Part shown: positions 1 to 8,911 of the stretch, one piece after another
Layout of the letters: each line of letters opens with the position of its first letter
Position numbering within the stretch: position 1 is the first letter of the stretch
Assembly: GCA_002423305.1 (NCBI GenBank)
Contig: DIVI01000187.1
Coordinates: forward strand, 1-26,451
Origin: Methylococcus sp. UBA6136
GTDB taxonomy: Bacteria; Pseudomonadota; Gammaproteobacteria; Methylococcales; Methylococcaceae
Direction: 5' to 3'
DNA: 26,451 bases
Translations under genes and position numbers: made by a program
The notes under the pieces: generated by a model
Told to the model about the DNA's origin: nothing
The model's database searches: none
What the model saw: only the letters and a program-made list of their open reading frames with translations

Positions 1-786
1 TTTTCCTTTGTACTTTCTATTCTGGGTTTAGCGGCGGAGATCGGTTACCGGAGTGGGCTACGATTCAGCCAGAAATCCGATGAGAAAACCCGCAGCTTGC
101 TCAGCTCGCTTCAGGCTTCAGTGCTTGGACTCCTGGCTCTGTTGTTGGGCTTCAGTTTTTCCATGGCGGTTGATCGCTATGATCAGCGACGCGACTTGGT
201 CGTCTCGGAAGCCAACTCGATAGGCACCACCTACCTGCGCGCCGCACTCCTTCCCGACAAGGAACGACAGGCCATACGGGCGCTCCTGCGCCAATATATT
301 GGCAAAAGACTCGAGTTTTACAGGGCAGATCGAAACGCTGATCAAATTGCAGCGGCGGAACAACAGGGGGCAGCCATTCAGCAGGCCATGTGGGCTCACA
401 CATTGAATGCGGGAAAGCTTTACAACACGCCGCTCACAGCGACCTTTGTCACCGCGCTCAATGAGACGTTTGATCAGGATACCGAACAGCTGGCCGCCAT
501 GCGCAACTATGTGCCTGTGCCCGTCTGGGTGCTGCTGATCTTCGTGGCCTTTTGTGGTGTCGGCATTACCGGATATGACGCTGGTGCTTCGGGGAAACGC
601 ATGTGGTTCAATCAAACCCTGTTACCGCTGCTGATCGCCACCGTCATCACGATTCTGGTCGATCTGGATTCACCACGTCGGGGTCTGGTTGGAATCAGCC
701 AGCAGAGTCTGATCGAACTGGAGCACAATCTGGTTCTGCTGGATGAGCCCAGTGGAGACAAAAACCAATGGTGTGTTGCACGCTGA
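1..786 (+). CDS. DUF4239-like integral membrane protein, 5' end outside window
   Basis: The reading frame is open from the first base, with no ATG before the hydrophobic stretch, so the start lies left of the window and 261 C-terminal residues are visible. The visible part begins with a membrane segment, then a second one containing LGLLALLLGFSFSM, followed by DRYDQRR and EANSIGTTYLRA. This pattern resembles the bestrophin-like DUF4239 family. A soluble, mostly helical middle region follows, then two more membrane segments (around VWVLLIFVAFCGVGITGY and LLPLLIATVITILV). The function of the family is not established and I infer none here. The gene converges on the MscS remnant 27 bp downstream. 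A TTG at 97 could be read as a start, but it would cut away the first membrane segment. Confidence 0.6.
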   Translation, partial: FSFVLSILGLAAEIGYRSGLRFSQKSDEKTRSLLSSLQASVLGLLALLLGFSFSMAVDRYDQRRDLVVSEANSIGTTYLRAALLPDKERQAIRALLRQYIGKRLEFYRADRNADQIAAAEQQGAAIQQAMWAHTLNAGKLYNTPLTATFVTALNETFDQDTEQLAAMRNYVPVPVWVLLIFVAFCGVGITGYDAGASGKRMWFNQTLLPLLIATVITILVDLDSPRRGLVGISQQSLIELEHNLVLLDEPSGDKNQWCVAR

Positions 787-813
787 TCGTGCAGAACTTC
801 TCTCTGATCACTC

Positions 814-1551
814 CTATACGCCGTGCCTGATGACTTCCACCTCAGTGATCGGTGGCGGCCCTGCAATGCCTCGATCGGCCAATCGGTGATTGATGGCGAT
901 GCGCAGTTGGCTGGTGATGCGACGTTGATCTTCGTAACGCTGTATCCAGCAGGTCAGCTGAAAATCCAGTGAGTCGGCGTTCGTTTCGCGAAGAATGGCT
1001 TCGGGTAGGGGTTCCGCCAGCACTTCATCGGATTCGTGGGGGACCTCCAAGAGCAGAGCCATCATAACTTCCTCGGAAACGTAGCGGTTGACCGTGACCG
1101 GAATCTCGATTCTCCGGCGTCGATCCGACAGCGTCCAGTTGACCACCTCCTTGGAAATCAGATCGGCATTCGGGACGATCACCTCGGCACCCTCGCTGGT
1201 TTTGATCAAGCTGGAACGTATCCCTATTTTGGTCACGGTACCCCGCAGCTTACCGATTTCGACCACGTCGCCCTGATGAATCGGGCGTTCAAACAGCAGG
1301 ATCAATCCCGAAAAGAAATTGTTGACGATGTTCTGCAGACCAAAGCCGATCCCGACACTGAGGGCGCCGGCCAGAAGCGTCACTTTCGAGACATCAATGC
1401 CGAGGGTCAACAAGGACAGGACCAACCCAGCCGCCAGGAGTACATAGCGAACGACCATGCTAATCGCGAATGGAACCCCGGAAGGCAGTCGGAGACGCGG
1501 AAAAATCTCATCTTCCAGCAGCCAACGTGTCAGCCGATTCGGCCTTCGTTA
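814..1551 (-). pseudogene. MscS-type mechanosensitive channel, 5'-truncated and probably frameshifted
   Basis: The longest ATG-started version (ATG at 1458) has 214 residues. It contains the MscS pore helix and upper beta domain: GALSVGIGFGLQNIVNNFFSG, then ERPIHQGDVVEIG, GTVTKIGIRSS and VPNADLISKEVVNW. MscS channels release solutes on hypo-osmotic shock and normally have at least three membrane helices. Here only about two remain. The same frame stays open upstream of ATG 1458 for 30 more channel-like residues (ending WLLEDEIFPRLRLPSGVPFA), then meets TAA at 1549-1551. Beyond that, another frame stays open from about 1550 to 1760 and encodes a hydrophobic helix (SVIAGIGLGGGGVAVTVIL) that would lead directly into the basic RRPNRLTRW segment. 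A frameshift near 1545-1555 explains this best. No good ATG precedes it. A short functional channel cannot be excluded. Confidence 0.6.
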
Positions 1552-1760
1552 GTATCACCGTCACAGCGACACCACCACCGCCCAATCCTATTCCAGCAAT
1601 GACCGACTGGGCCAAATTACTATTGATATTGCCCCTGACGGGAACGGCGGGTTGCTTCAATAGGCGGTCAGCCTGAGTGAGAAAGAGCGACGTCGAGGCT
1701 TTTACTGAATAAATGCGAGGGTGGGCGTGCCGCTTGCAAGTCCGGCTTGGCGTTCGATGG

Positions 1761-2276
1761 TTAGGGTTTGTAACTTTTCATTTGCTGAAAGGTTTGCCAG
1801 AGAGACTGGAAGGACAAGGTCAATCCCCTGCCGCCTTGTTGAATCCAGTCGTCCAGTTCCGTAGTCGGAATCCATTGGCCCTCGGTGATTTCATCGGCAT
1901 TCAGCTGGAAGGGTCCCTCGTGGTTTACGGTATAGACCTGAATGAACTCCCAACCGGTTTCGGGGGAGGAGGGAAGCTTGAATATGGTTTGGAGTGGGAG
2001 TGAGTCATCGAGGCCGAGTTCCTCGGACAGCTCACGTTGCGCGGCTTCGTCATAGCTTTCGCCCAGGTCCACATGACCGGCGGCGGAGGTATCCCACAAG
2101 CCGGGGTTAATGTCCTTGTTGGCAGAACGTTTCTGCAGAAACAGTTCGTTCCGCGAGTTGAAGACCAGAATGTGGACGGCGCGATGCCTCAGCCCCAGCC
2201 GATGGAGTTCGTCACGGCTGCGTGTGCCGATGACTTGATCCTTCTCGTCGACTTCGTTCAGCCGTTCGTGTTCCAT
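1761..2276 (-). CDS. Nudix hydrolase (YfcD-like)
   Basis: This is a 171-residue protein with a complete Nudix box: GHVDLGESYDEAAQ followed by RELSEELGL fits GX5EX7REUXEEXGU, the Mg-binding catalytic motif that hydrolyses nucleoside diphosphates linked to another group. The N-terminal MEHERLNEVDEKDQVIG and HRAVHILVFN, with later LQKRSANKDINPGLWD, match the YfcD branch, which resembles isopentenyl-diphosphate isomerase. The substrate of that branch is not settled. The ATG at 2274-2276 lies 5 bp behind the stop of the outer-membrane channel gene on the same strand, so it is probably the last gene of the efflux operon transcript. I see no Shine-Dalgarno sequence, which fits translational coupling. 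A direct role in efflux is not implied. Confidence 0.85.
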   Translation of the reverse strand: MEHERLNEVDEKDQVIGTRSRDELHRLGLRHRAVHILVFNSRNELFLQKRSANKDINPGLWDTSAAGHVDLGESYDEAAQRELSEELGLDDSLPLQTIFKLPSSPETGWEFIQVYTVNHEGPFQLNADEITEGQWIPTTELDDWIQQGGRGLTLSFQSLWQTFQQMKSYKP

Positions 2277-2281
2277 GTCAT

Positions 2282-3754
2282 TTATGGTGTGAAGATTTCT
2301 TCAACAGGACGCTTGGCATCTTCGGGGGTCTGGAAGACTTCCCAGCCGCCGCCCAGGGCCTTGTAAATCCCGATCAACGCAGCCGCCGTGGCGGTCTGGC
2401 TTTGCGCGTATTCGCGTTGATCCATCAATAGCCGGCGTTCGGTATCCAGCAGGTTAAGAAAATCCTCCACGCCCTCCTCGAAACGGATGTTGGCGACCTC
2501 ATAGGCTCTGGTGCTGGCCTCGGCGGCCGTCTTGAGCAGAGCCTGTCGATCGCGTAACCGGTCATAGATGACCAGGGCATTTTCGGTCTCTTCCAGCGCA
2601 TTCAATACGACCTGCTGGTATTCAGCCAGCATAACATCGGCTTGGGCCTCGGCTGCCTTGATGCGGGCGTAAACCTGACCCAGTTCAAATGCGGGCCAGG
2701 TGATGCGCGGGCCGATATTGTAGGCGCCGGTTCCGGGTGCAGCCAAACCGGTCAGGGAATTGGATTCGAGATTGAAACTGCCGACGAAGCTCACCCGTGG
2801 GAACAAATCCGCGATGGCGACGCCAACACGCGCCGTCGCACTCGCCAGGTTACGTTCGACGGCGCGGATATCTGGCCGGCGCCGCAGCAGATCCGCCGGT
2901 TTGCTGATATGAATGACGGGCGGAGCTTCGGGGATCGGGGCAGGGACGGTTAGTGTCTTAAGTAATGCCGAGGGGATTTGCCCGGTCAGCACGGATATCC
3001 GGTGGATGTCCTGATGGATCAGGCTGTCCATGGGTGGAATCAGTGCCAGAGTGGTGTCGTACTGCGCCTTGGCTCTCTGGGTGTCGAAGTCGGTACCGAT
3101 GCCGGCTTCCTGACGGGCAATGGTCAGATCCCAGGTCGATTTCTGGTTGGCGGCATTGCGCTGCTCGACGGCCATTTGGTTCTGGTGGCCCCGAAGCTCC
3201 AGGTAATTGCGTGCGAGTTCGGCGATCACGCTCAGAGTCAGGTAGCGGCGGTCGGCCTCAGCTGACTCGATTTCCGCTTCCTTGGATTGCACGCTACGGC
3301 GAATGCGGCCCCAGATGTCGATTTCCCACCAGGAATCAAATCCCAAACTATAAAGATTTAGGTCACGCGGGACGAAATCACGGCGGTTCAGCGCATCAAA
3401 ACTGCGACGTATCGCCGTGTAGTTCCCATGCGTATTGACATGCGGTAGCAGATTCAACCCGGCGTCCAGAAACAGGGCGCGTGACTCACGAAGATTGGCT
3501 TCGGCCGCCTTGAGGTCGTAATTGTTCTTGACCGCCAACTTGATGAGCTGAGTCAGTTGCGGGTCTCGAAATTGTTGCCACCAGTTCTTGTCGGCGGGCT
3601 TGATGTCATATTCGGTCTGTTGCTGATTACCGAATGCCTTGCCTGGATTGGTCTTTGGCAGCTCATAGGTGGGACCTACCGGACAGCCGGTTAGGCAAAG
3701 CAGCAGAGCCAGCCACCATACCCGGGCGGTCCAGCGGATCAGCATCAGGCTCAC
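2282..3754 (-). CDS. RND efflux outer-membrane factor lipoprotein (OprM/NodT family)
   Basis: This is a TolC-like channel that carries substrates from the periplasmic adaptor and pump across the outer membrane. The N terminus is a lipoprotein signal ending in LTGC, followed by PVGPTYELPK, the usual opening of OprM/NodT-type channels. Two repeated coiled-coil OEP domains follow (roughly residues 60-260 and 270-470). They include YDLKAAEANLRESRA in the first, and RRPDIRAVERNLASATARVGVAIADLFPRVS at the start of the second. The length of 490 residues is normal. The start at 3754 is GTG and overlaps the TGA stop of the pump gene (GTGA overlap). An ATG at 3743-3745 is an equally good start and would give a tighter signal peptide. 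The gene lies in the same operon as the adaptor and pump. Confidence 0.92.
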   Translation of the reverse strand: MSLMLIRWTARVWWLALLLCLTGCPVGPTYELPKTNPGKAFGNQQQTEYDIKPADKNWWQQFRDPQLTQLIKLAVKNNYDLKAAEANLRESRALFLDAGLNLLPHVNTHGNYTAIRRSFDALNRRDFVPRDLNLYSLGFDSWWEIDIWGRIRRSVQSKEAEIESAEADRRYLTLSVIAELARNYLELRGHQNQMAVEQRNAANQKSTWDLTIARQEAGIGTDFDTQRAKAQYDTTLALIPPMDSLIHQDIHRISVLTGQIPSALLKTLTVPAPIPEAPPVIHISKPADLLRRRPDIRAVERNLASATARVGVAIADLFPRVSFVGSFNLESNSLTGLAAPGTGAYNIGPRITWPAFELGQVYARIKAAEAQADVMLAEYQQVVLNALEETENALVIYDRLRDRQALLKTAAEASTRAYEVANIRFEEGVEDFLNLLDTERRLLMDQREYAQSQTATAAALIGIYKALGGGWEVFQTPEDAKRPVEEIFTP

Positions 3755-6700
3755 GAGGGCAAATTCCTGGCCTTTGGCGTCCCGCGTTCGGCGAAATAAC
3801 GCACCACGACATAGAAAACAGGGGTCAGCAACAGACCGAAGAAGGTGACCCCCAGCATGCCGCTGAACACGGCGGTACCGAGGATGCGGCGCACTTCCGC
3901 CCCGGCGCCGGTGGAAATCACCAGCGGAAACACACCCATGATGAAGGCGAGCGAGGTCATGACAATGGGGCGCAGTCGAAGGCGGGCGGCCTCGATGGCG
4001 GCCTCACGTCGACCCAATCCTTCCTCTTGTCGGCGCTTGGCAAATTCGACGATGAGTATGGCGTTTTTGCTGGCCAGTCCGACCAGCACGATAAAGCCGA
4101 CCTGGGTGAAGATGTTGTTATCCATGCCGCGCAGCCAGATACCCACCATGGAACTCAGCAAACACATGGGGACGATGAGGATGACCGCAAAGGGCAGGGA
4201 CCAGCTTTCATATTGCGCGGCCAGGGCGAGAAACACGAAGACCACACTCAGCGGGAAAATGATGGCGGCGGTATTGCCGGCCAGAATCTGTTGAAGACTC
4301 AACTCAGTCCACTCAAATCCCATGGTCGGCGGCAATTCGGCCTTGAGTAGCGTTTCCATGGTCTCGATGGACTGGCCCGTGCTGATACCCGGCAGGGTGA
4401 TGCCATTGATTTCCGCGGACGGGTAAATGTTGTAGTGAGAGATCTTGTCCGGCCCGGCGATGGCGTTGACCTTGAGTAGCGTCGCCATCGGCACCATCTC
4501 ACCCGCCTCGTTGCGTGTCTTCAGCGCGGAAATGTCCTTGGGTGTGGCGCGAAATTCGGATTCAGCCTGTGCCGATACCTGATAGGTTCGGCCAAACAGG
4601 TTGAGATCATTGACGTAAAGCGATCCCAGATAAATCTGCAGGGTCTGGAAGACATTGGCGAGCGGAACGCCGATGGATTTGGCCAGGCTGCGATCGACAT
4701 CCACGAACAACTGCGGGACGCTCGCTCGGAAGGTGGTGAAGACCCGCGCCATGCCGGGCAGGCTGCTGGCCTTGGCAATGAGGTCATTGGTCACCCTCGC
4801 CAATTCCTGAGGCCCCTGATTGGTGCGATCCTGAATTTGCAGTTTGAAACCGCCGACGGTGCTCAACCCCCGGACGGGTGGCGGCGCGAATACGGCGACG
4901 AACGCGCCATCAATCACCGAGAGACGTTTCTGCAGGGTGTTGACCAGAGCCTCAGCCTGTAACTCGGGGTGATCGGCGCGTTCCTCGGGGTTGGTCAGGC
5001 GGGTGAAGAGGGTGCCGGCGTTCGATTGATTGCCCCCGCCCAACACGGAAAATCCGGCATACGCATTGACGTGCGCCACGCCCGGCGTGTCACGAATGAT
5101 CTGACTGGCCTCGTGAATGACCGCTTGCGTACGGTCCAGAGAGGCAGCATCCGGCAACTGGGCATAGACGATCAGATAGCCCATGTCCTGTGCCGGGATG
5201 AAGCCGGTCGGAACCTTGTTGAAAGCCAGAAAATTGAGTCCATTCAACGCCACATAGAGCAGCATGACGACGGCGCCGATACGGATGAGACGACTGACCA
5301 GCCAGCCATAGCTGGTGCTCAGGCCCTCGAACAGTTTATTGAACAAACGGAAGAATCCCCCGAAGACCCCATCAATCAATCGGGTGGGCCAGTCCGGATT
5401 GTGATGTTCCCGATCCAGTAACAGCGCGCATAGTGCGGGGCTCAGCGTCAGCGAGTTGAAAGCGGAAATGACGGTAGAGACCGAAATCGTCAGCGCGAAC
5501 TGCTTGTAAAACGCGCCGGATACTCCGGTGATGAAAGTGGTAGGAATGAACACCGCAACCAGTACCAGGGCGGTGGCGACGATGGGGCCTGTCACTTCTT
5601 CCATGGCTCGCCGGGTTGCTTCGCGCGCCCGCATTCCCAGCGCCATGTTGCGCTCGACGTTCTCGACCACGACGATGGCATCATCCACCACGATGCCGAT
5701 GGCCAGGACCAGCCCGAACAGGGACAGGGTATTCAGCGAAAGGCCCATGGCCGACATGACGGCAAAGGTGCCGATGAGCGAGACCGGCACGGCCAGCATG
5801 GGGATGATCGTCGCACGCCAGGTTTGCAGAAAAAGCATGACCACGATCACGACGAGCAGAATGGCCTCGAACAGGGTCGTCATGACTTTCTCGATGGATT
5901 GCTGGACGAATACGACGGTGTCGTAGGACAGCAGATAGTCCAGCCCTTCCGGAAAACGCTGCTTGAGCTTTTCCATCTCGGCAATGACGGCTTTCTTGGT
6001 GTCGATGGCGTTCGAGCCCGGCATCTGGAACAGGGCTAGTCCCACGCTGTGCTCGCCATCCAGAAAGAGCTCGGAGTTGTAATCCTTGGAACCCAGCTCG
6101 ATTCGGGCGACATCGCGCAAGCGGGTGATCTGCCCGTCCTTGCCCGTCTTGATGATGATGTTGGCAAATTCAGAGGGCTCACTCAGCCGACCCTGGGTCA
6201 TGACGGTGTACTGAAAATCGCTGGCGCCTTTCAACGGCGGTCCGCCGATGACGCCGGCAGCCACCTGGATATTCTGTTCGCGAATGGCCTGCACGATATC
6301 CGTGGCTGTCAGATTGCGCGAGGCCACCTTTCCGGGATCCAGCCAGACGCGCATGCTGTATTCACGACCGCCAAACAGGGTGATGTCGCCCACGCCCGGA
6401 ACTCGTGCCAGGGTGTCCTTGATCTGCAGCAACGCATAGTTGGTCATGTAGACGTTGTCGTAGCGCTTGTCCGGCGAGGTCAGGTTGATGACCATACTGA
6501 GATCGGGACTGCGCTTGCGGACGACGATGCCCTGTCGGCGGACTTCTTCAGGCAGCCTTGGCTCGGCGAGGGCGACGCGGTTCTGCACCAGGACCTGGGA
6601 CTTGTCGAGATTGGTGCCTTGCTTGAACGTCAGTGAGAGTTGCATCACCCCGTCATTCGAGGACTGGCTGGACATGTACAGCATGTCCTCGACCCCGTTG

Positions 6701-6915
6701 ATTTCCTGCTCCAGTGGAGTGGCGACGGTTTCGGAAAGGACCTTGGCGCTGGCACCCGGAAAGACCGCCCTGACCTGGACGCTGGGCGGGGCTATTTCCG
6801 GATACTGGGCAATCGGCAGGCTGAGCAGCGCGATGATGCCGACCAGCACGATAAAGATCGAGATCACCGACGCGAAGATCGGCCGGTCAATGAAGAAATG
6901 GGTAAAACGATTCAT
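3751..6915 (-). CDS. RND multidrug efflux pump permease (AcrB/MexB-like, HAE1 family)
   Basis: At 1054 residues this has the normal size of HAE1 pumps, which are inner-membrane trimers that expel hydrophobic or amphiphilic compounds using proton influx. It begins with the typical MNRFTHFFIDRPIFASVISI and the first membrane helix, followed by SLPIAQYPEIAPPSV. The proton-relay residues are intact: the Asp pair in GIVVDDAIVVVENVER (helix 4, near residue 410) and the Lys in ASKNAILIVEFAK (helix 10). TSLAFIMGVFPL near the C terminus is also typical. Two large periplasmic loops separate helices 1-2 and 7-8. The ATG at 6913-6915 lies 27 bp after the adaptor stop. The substrate cannot be read from the sequence. 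Long open frames on the opposite strand inside this gene are shadows. Confidence 0.95.
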   Translation of the reverse strand: MNRFTHFFIDRPIFASVISIFIVLVGIIALLSLPIAQYPEIAPPSVQVRAVFPGASAKVLSETVATPLEQEINGVEDMLYMSSQSSNDGVMQLSLTFKQGTNLDKSQVLVQNRVALAEPRLPEEVRRQGIVVRKRSPDLSMVINLTSPDKRYDNVYMTNYALLQIKDTLARVPGVGDITLFGGREYSMRVWLDPGKVASRNLTATDIVQAIREQNIQVAAGVIGGPPLKGASDFQYTVMTQGRLSEPSEFANIIIKTGKDGQITRLRDVARIELGSKDYNSELFLDGEHSVGLALFQMPGSNAIDTKKAVIAEMEKLKQRFPEGLDYLLSYDTVVFVQQSIEKVMTTLFEAILLVVIVVMLFLQTWRATIIPMLAVPVSLIGTFAVMSAMGLSLNTLSLFGLVLAIGIVVDDAIVVVENVERNMALGMRAREATRRAMEEVTGPIVATALVLVAVFIPTTFITGVSGAFYKQFALTISVSTVISAFNSLTLSPALCALLLDREHHNPDWPTRLIDGVFGGFFRLFNKLFEGLSTSYGWLVSRLIRIGAVVMLLYVALNGLNFLAFNKVPTGFIPAQDMGYLIVYAQLPDAASLDRTQAVIHEASQIIRDTPGVAHVNAYAGFSVLGGGNQSNAGTLFTRLTNPEERADHPELQAEALVNTLQKRLSVIDGAFVAVFAPPPVRGLSTVGGFKLQIQDRTNQGPQELARVTNDLIAKASSLPGMARVFTTFRASVPQLFVDVDRSLAKSIGVPLANVFQTLQIYLGSLYVNDLNLFGRTYQVSAQAESEFRATPKDISALKTRNEAGEMVPMATLLKVNAIAGPDKISHYNIYPSAEINGITLPGISTGQSIETMETLLKAELPPTMGFEWTELSLQQILAGNTAAIIFPLSVVFVFLALAAQYESWSLPFAVILIVPMCLLSSMVGIWLRGMDNNIFTQVGFIVLVGLASKNAILIVEFAKRRQEEGLGRREAAIEAARLRLRPIVMTSLAFIMGVFPLVISTGAGAEVRRILGTAVFSGMLGVTFFGLLLTPVFYVVVRYFAERGTPKARNLPS

Positions 6916-6942
6916 CCGGCGGTGCGGAGCGATTGCGAGGTC

Positions 6943-8145
6943 TTATCCGTCATAGGGAACGATTGTCGGCTCAGGCTTGACCTTGACGCCGGGTCGTAGT
7001 TTGGCGATGCCATCGACCACTACATTATCGGATGGGGCAAGGCCCTGGCTGACCACCCGAAAGCTCCCGAACTGACTGCCCAAGGTAATCTTGCGGTAAT
7101 CCACGCCGCCATCGGACTGGACCACCCAGACATATTTCTGATCCTGGTCCGTGGCCACGGCCCGGCCCGGAATGAGCAGTGCAGGGTGTGGGCTCCCGCC
7201 ATGGATGCGCACCCGGGCAAACAGCCCGGGGCTGAGCAGTTCTACCGGATTGGGGAATAGGCCGCGGACCTGCTGCGTGCCCGTGGTCGCATCCATGCGT
7301 GGATCGACATAGTCGATGTAGCCTTGGTGCGGATAGCCTGTCTCGTCGATCAACCCGAGCTGGACGACGATGCGGCCATTATTCCCTTTGCTGCGTTCGC
7401 CGGACGCTGTCAATCGGCGGTACTTGAGAACGGATCGTTCATCCGCATCGAGATAGACATACATCGGATCAGTCGAGACGATGCGCGTCAACAGCGTTTG
7501 ATCGCCGTTGACCAGGTTGCCGACGGTGATGAGTTCGCGACCAATTCTTCCGTTGATGGGTGAGCGCACTTCGGTGTAGTCCAGATTCAGCTTCGCCATC
7601 AACACGGCGGCTTCAGCAGAATGCAGCGTTTCCGTGGACTCGGCCAGACCCTTGCTGCGCTGGTCATATTCCTCATCGGAAATAGCCTTGGAGAGGCGCA
7701 GCCTTTCCGCCCGCTTCAGGTCATTCTCGGCAAGTTCCAGCTTGGTGCGGGTGCGTTGAAGCTCTGCTTCGGCGCGTTTCAGATCGATTTCGTAATTGCG
7801 GCGGTCTATCACAAATAATAGGTCGCCCTTCTTGACCTTCTCTCCGTCCTTGAACAGGACCTGTTCAAGATACCCGCTGACGCGAGCACGAATATCCACG
7901 CTTTCCATTGCCTCGATCCGGCCAGTGTATTCGTCCCATTCCAGGACTTCCCTATGAATCGGCAGGACGGTTTTGACCGGAATGGCGGGCATCTCTGCAG
8001 GCTTGTTGGGCTGATTGCCTTGTTTGGATGCGGGCTGCTGAGTGTTCTGGTCACAGCCGGTCAGGCTGATGGCCAGCCAGAGTCCCAGGCTCAAGCTGAT
8101 GAGCTTGATGCAGGGCTTGCGTGGCGATGATTGAAGCTCGGTCAT
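6943..8145 (-). CDS. RND efflux periplasmic adaptor (membrane fusion protein)
   Basis: This 400-residue adaptor joins the inner-membrane pump to the outer-membrane channel. I placed the start at the ATG of 8143-8145 (MTELQSSPRKPC) because a lipoprotein signal follows directly and ends in ISLTGC (Cys31). A frame open to 8370 would run into the divergent TetR gene and adds no adaptor-like sequence. Domains in order are the beta-barrel and lipoyl strand EWDEYTGRIEAMESVDIRARVSG.., KDGEKVKKGDLLFVID, a helical hairpin rich in Glu, Lys and Arg (about residues 125-190), LDYTEVRSPINGRIG, and the C-terminal membrane-proximal part around GLFARVRIHGG and IPGRAV. It is the first gene of the efflux operon and is probably controlled by the divergent TetR protein. 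Confidence 0.93.
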   Translation of the reverse strand: MTELQSSPRKPCIKLISLSLGLWLAISLTGCDQNTQQPASKQGNQPNKPAEMPAIPVKTVLPIHREVLEWDEYTGRIEAMESVDIRARVSGYLEQVLFKDGEKVKKGDLLFVIDRRNYEIDLKRAEAELQRTRTKLELAENDLKRAERLRLSKAISDEEYDQRSKGLAESTETLHSAEAAVLMAKLNLDYTEVRSPINGRIGRELITVGNLVNGDQTLLTRIVSTDPMYVYLDADERSVLKYRRLTASGERSKGNNGRIVVQLGLIDETGYPHQGYIDYVDPRMDATTGTQQVRGLFPNPVELLSPGLFARVRIHGGSPHPALLIPGRAVATDQDQKYVWVVQSDGGVDYRKITLGSQFGSFRVVSQGLAPSDNVVVDGIAKLRPGVKVKPEPTIVPYDG

Positions 8146-8202
8146 GGAGCTGTCTATCGGGATGTGTCTGGAGGATGTCTTGAAACGGTAAGTACCCTTT
8201 TC

Positions 8203-8229
8203 ATTATATGCTTGCGCGAGTTTTGAAAA
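8203..8229 (-). promoter_or_regulatory. Candidate promoter of the RND efflux operon
   Basis: Read on the minus strand, 8203-8208 is a perfect TATAAT. TTTTCA at 8224-8229 is a possible -35 box, with a 15-bp spacer that is shorter than optimal. Transcription would start about 50 nt before the adaptor ATG. The box lies in the 106-bp gap shared with the divergent TetR gene, where a repressor would be expected to bind. The TATAAT is visible; its activity is inference. Confidence 0.45.
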
Positions 8230-8235
8230 GCTTGC
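8210..8235. repeat. Direct repeat GCTTGC at 20-bp pitch, possible TetR operator
   Basis: GCTTGC occurs at 8210-8215 and again at 8230-8235, exactly 20 bp apart, or about two helical turns. Between them lie the near-palindromes CTTGCGCGAG (8211-8220) and TTTTGAAAA (8221-8229). The block covers the -35 region of the candidate efflux promoter and sits just upstream of the TetR start. TetR-family proteins usually bind inverted repeats as dimers, sometimes as two dimers side by side. The assignment as operator is inferred from position. Confidence 0.3.
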
Positions 8236-8251
8236 CAGGTAAAAATAATCC

Positions 8252-8911
8252 ATGAGCCGTCCCGGTCGACCACGCAAAGACGAACAGGACAGTCGGCGTG
8301 AACAACTGCTGGAACAGGCGGTGCGCCTTTTCGGTGAATATGGATACGGTGGGCTGAGTCTCGAAACCATTGCCCGCGAAGCCCAGGTCTCGCTCCGGAC
8401 GATCTATAGCCAGTTTGGTGGCAAGGCGGGATTGTTCAGTGCTGCAATCAGACGATACAGCGATTTTTTCGTGGCGGCATTGCCGGTTGACCGAGTCAAC
8501 ACGGCCACCCTGGATGCGATTCTGGTGGAGTTTGCCAGAGAGTATCTTTATCGCCTCACTCGGCCCGAGTTGATAAGTCTGCGCAGCCAGTTCATGGCGG
8601 AAGCCCATCGGTTTCCCGAATTGGCGCAGGAGTTCTATAGCCAAGGGCCCGAGCGAACATTGAAGCACCTGGCCCGGTTTTTCCAGATACAGCAGAAACA
8701 GGGTGTCATCGCGGACAACCATCCCGATTTTCTCGCTGGGCAGTTTGTGAACGCGCTCCGCGGCGAGCGATTTCAGAGGCTTCAGCTCGGACTCGACAGC
8801 TCACCCACCAGGCAGGAGGTGGATCGCTGGGCCATCGACGTGGTCAGGCTTTTTCTGCATGGATGCCTCACGCCGGGGGCCAAACCCAAGGCTCAGAGTG
8901 CCAGCGAGTAG
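8252..8911 (+). CDS. TetR/AcrR-family transcriptional regulator
   Basis: This is a 219-residue one-component regulator. The N-terminal DNA-binding domain is clear: MSRPGRPRKDEQDSRREQL, then the helix-turn-helix LSLETIAREAQVSLRTIYSQFGGKAGLF at about residues 35-62. The remaining residues form a helical ligand-binding and dimerisation domain of the AcrR C-terminal type, which varies with the ligand. It is transcribed away from the efflux operon with 106 bp between the two starts, the common arrangement for a local repressor of an RND pump that also represses itself. The target is therefore inferred from position. Its 3' end overlaps the convergent ygfZ gene by 19 bp. Confidence 0.92.
   Translation: MSRPGRPRKDEQDSRREQLLEQAVRLFGEYGYGGLSLETIAREAQVSLRTIYSQFGGKAGLFSAAIRRYSDFFVAALPVDRVNTATLDAILVEFAREYLYRLTRPELISLRSQFMAEAHRFPELAQEFYSQGPERTLKHLARFFQIQQKQGVIADNHPDFLAGQFVNALRGERFQRLQLGLDSSPTRQEVDRWAIDVVRLFLHGCLTPGAKPKAQSASE

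Noticed and set aside
3634..6636. Long plus-strand open frames inside the pump gene (for example 3634-4350 and 6049-6636)
   Set aside because: They mirror the strongly coding RND pump on the minus strand and show no recognisable domains.
8146..8370. N-terminal extension of the adaptor reading frame to 8370
   Set aside because: It overlaps the divergent TetR gene and its promoter region, adds low-quality Ser/Arg-rich sequence, and would bury the lipoprotein signal that starts at 8145.
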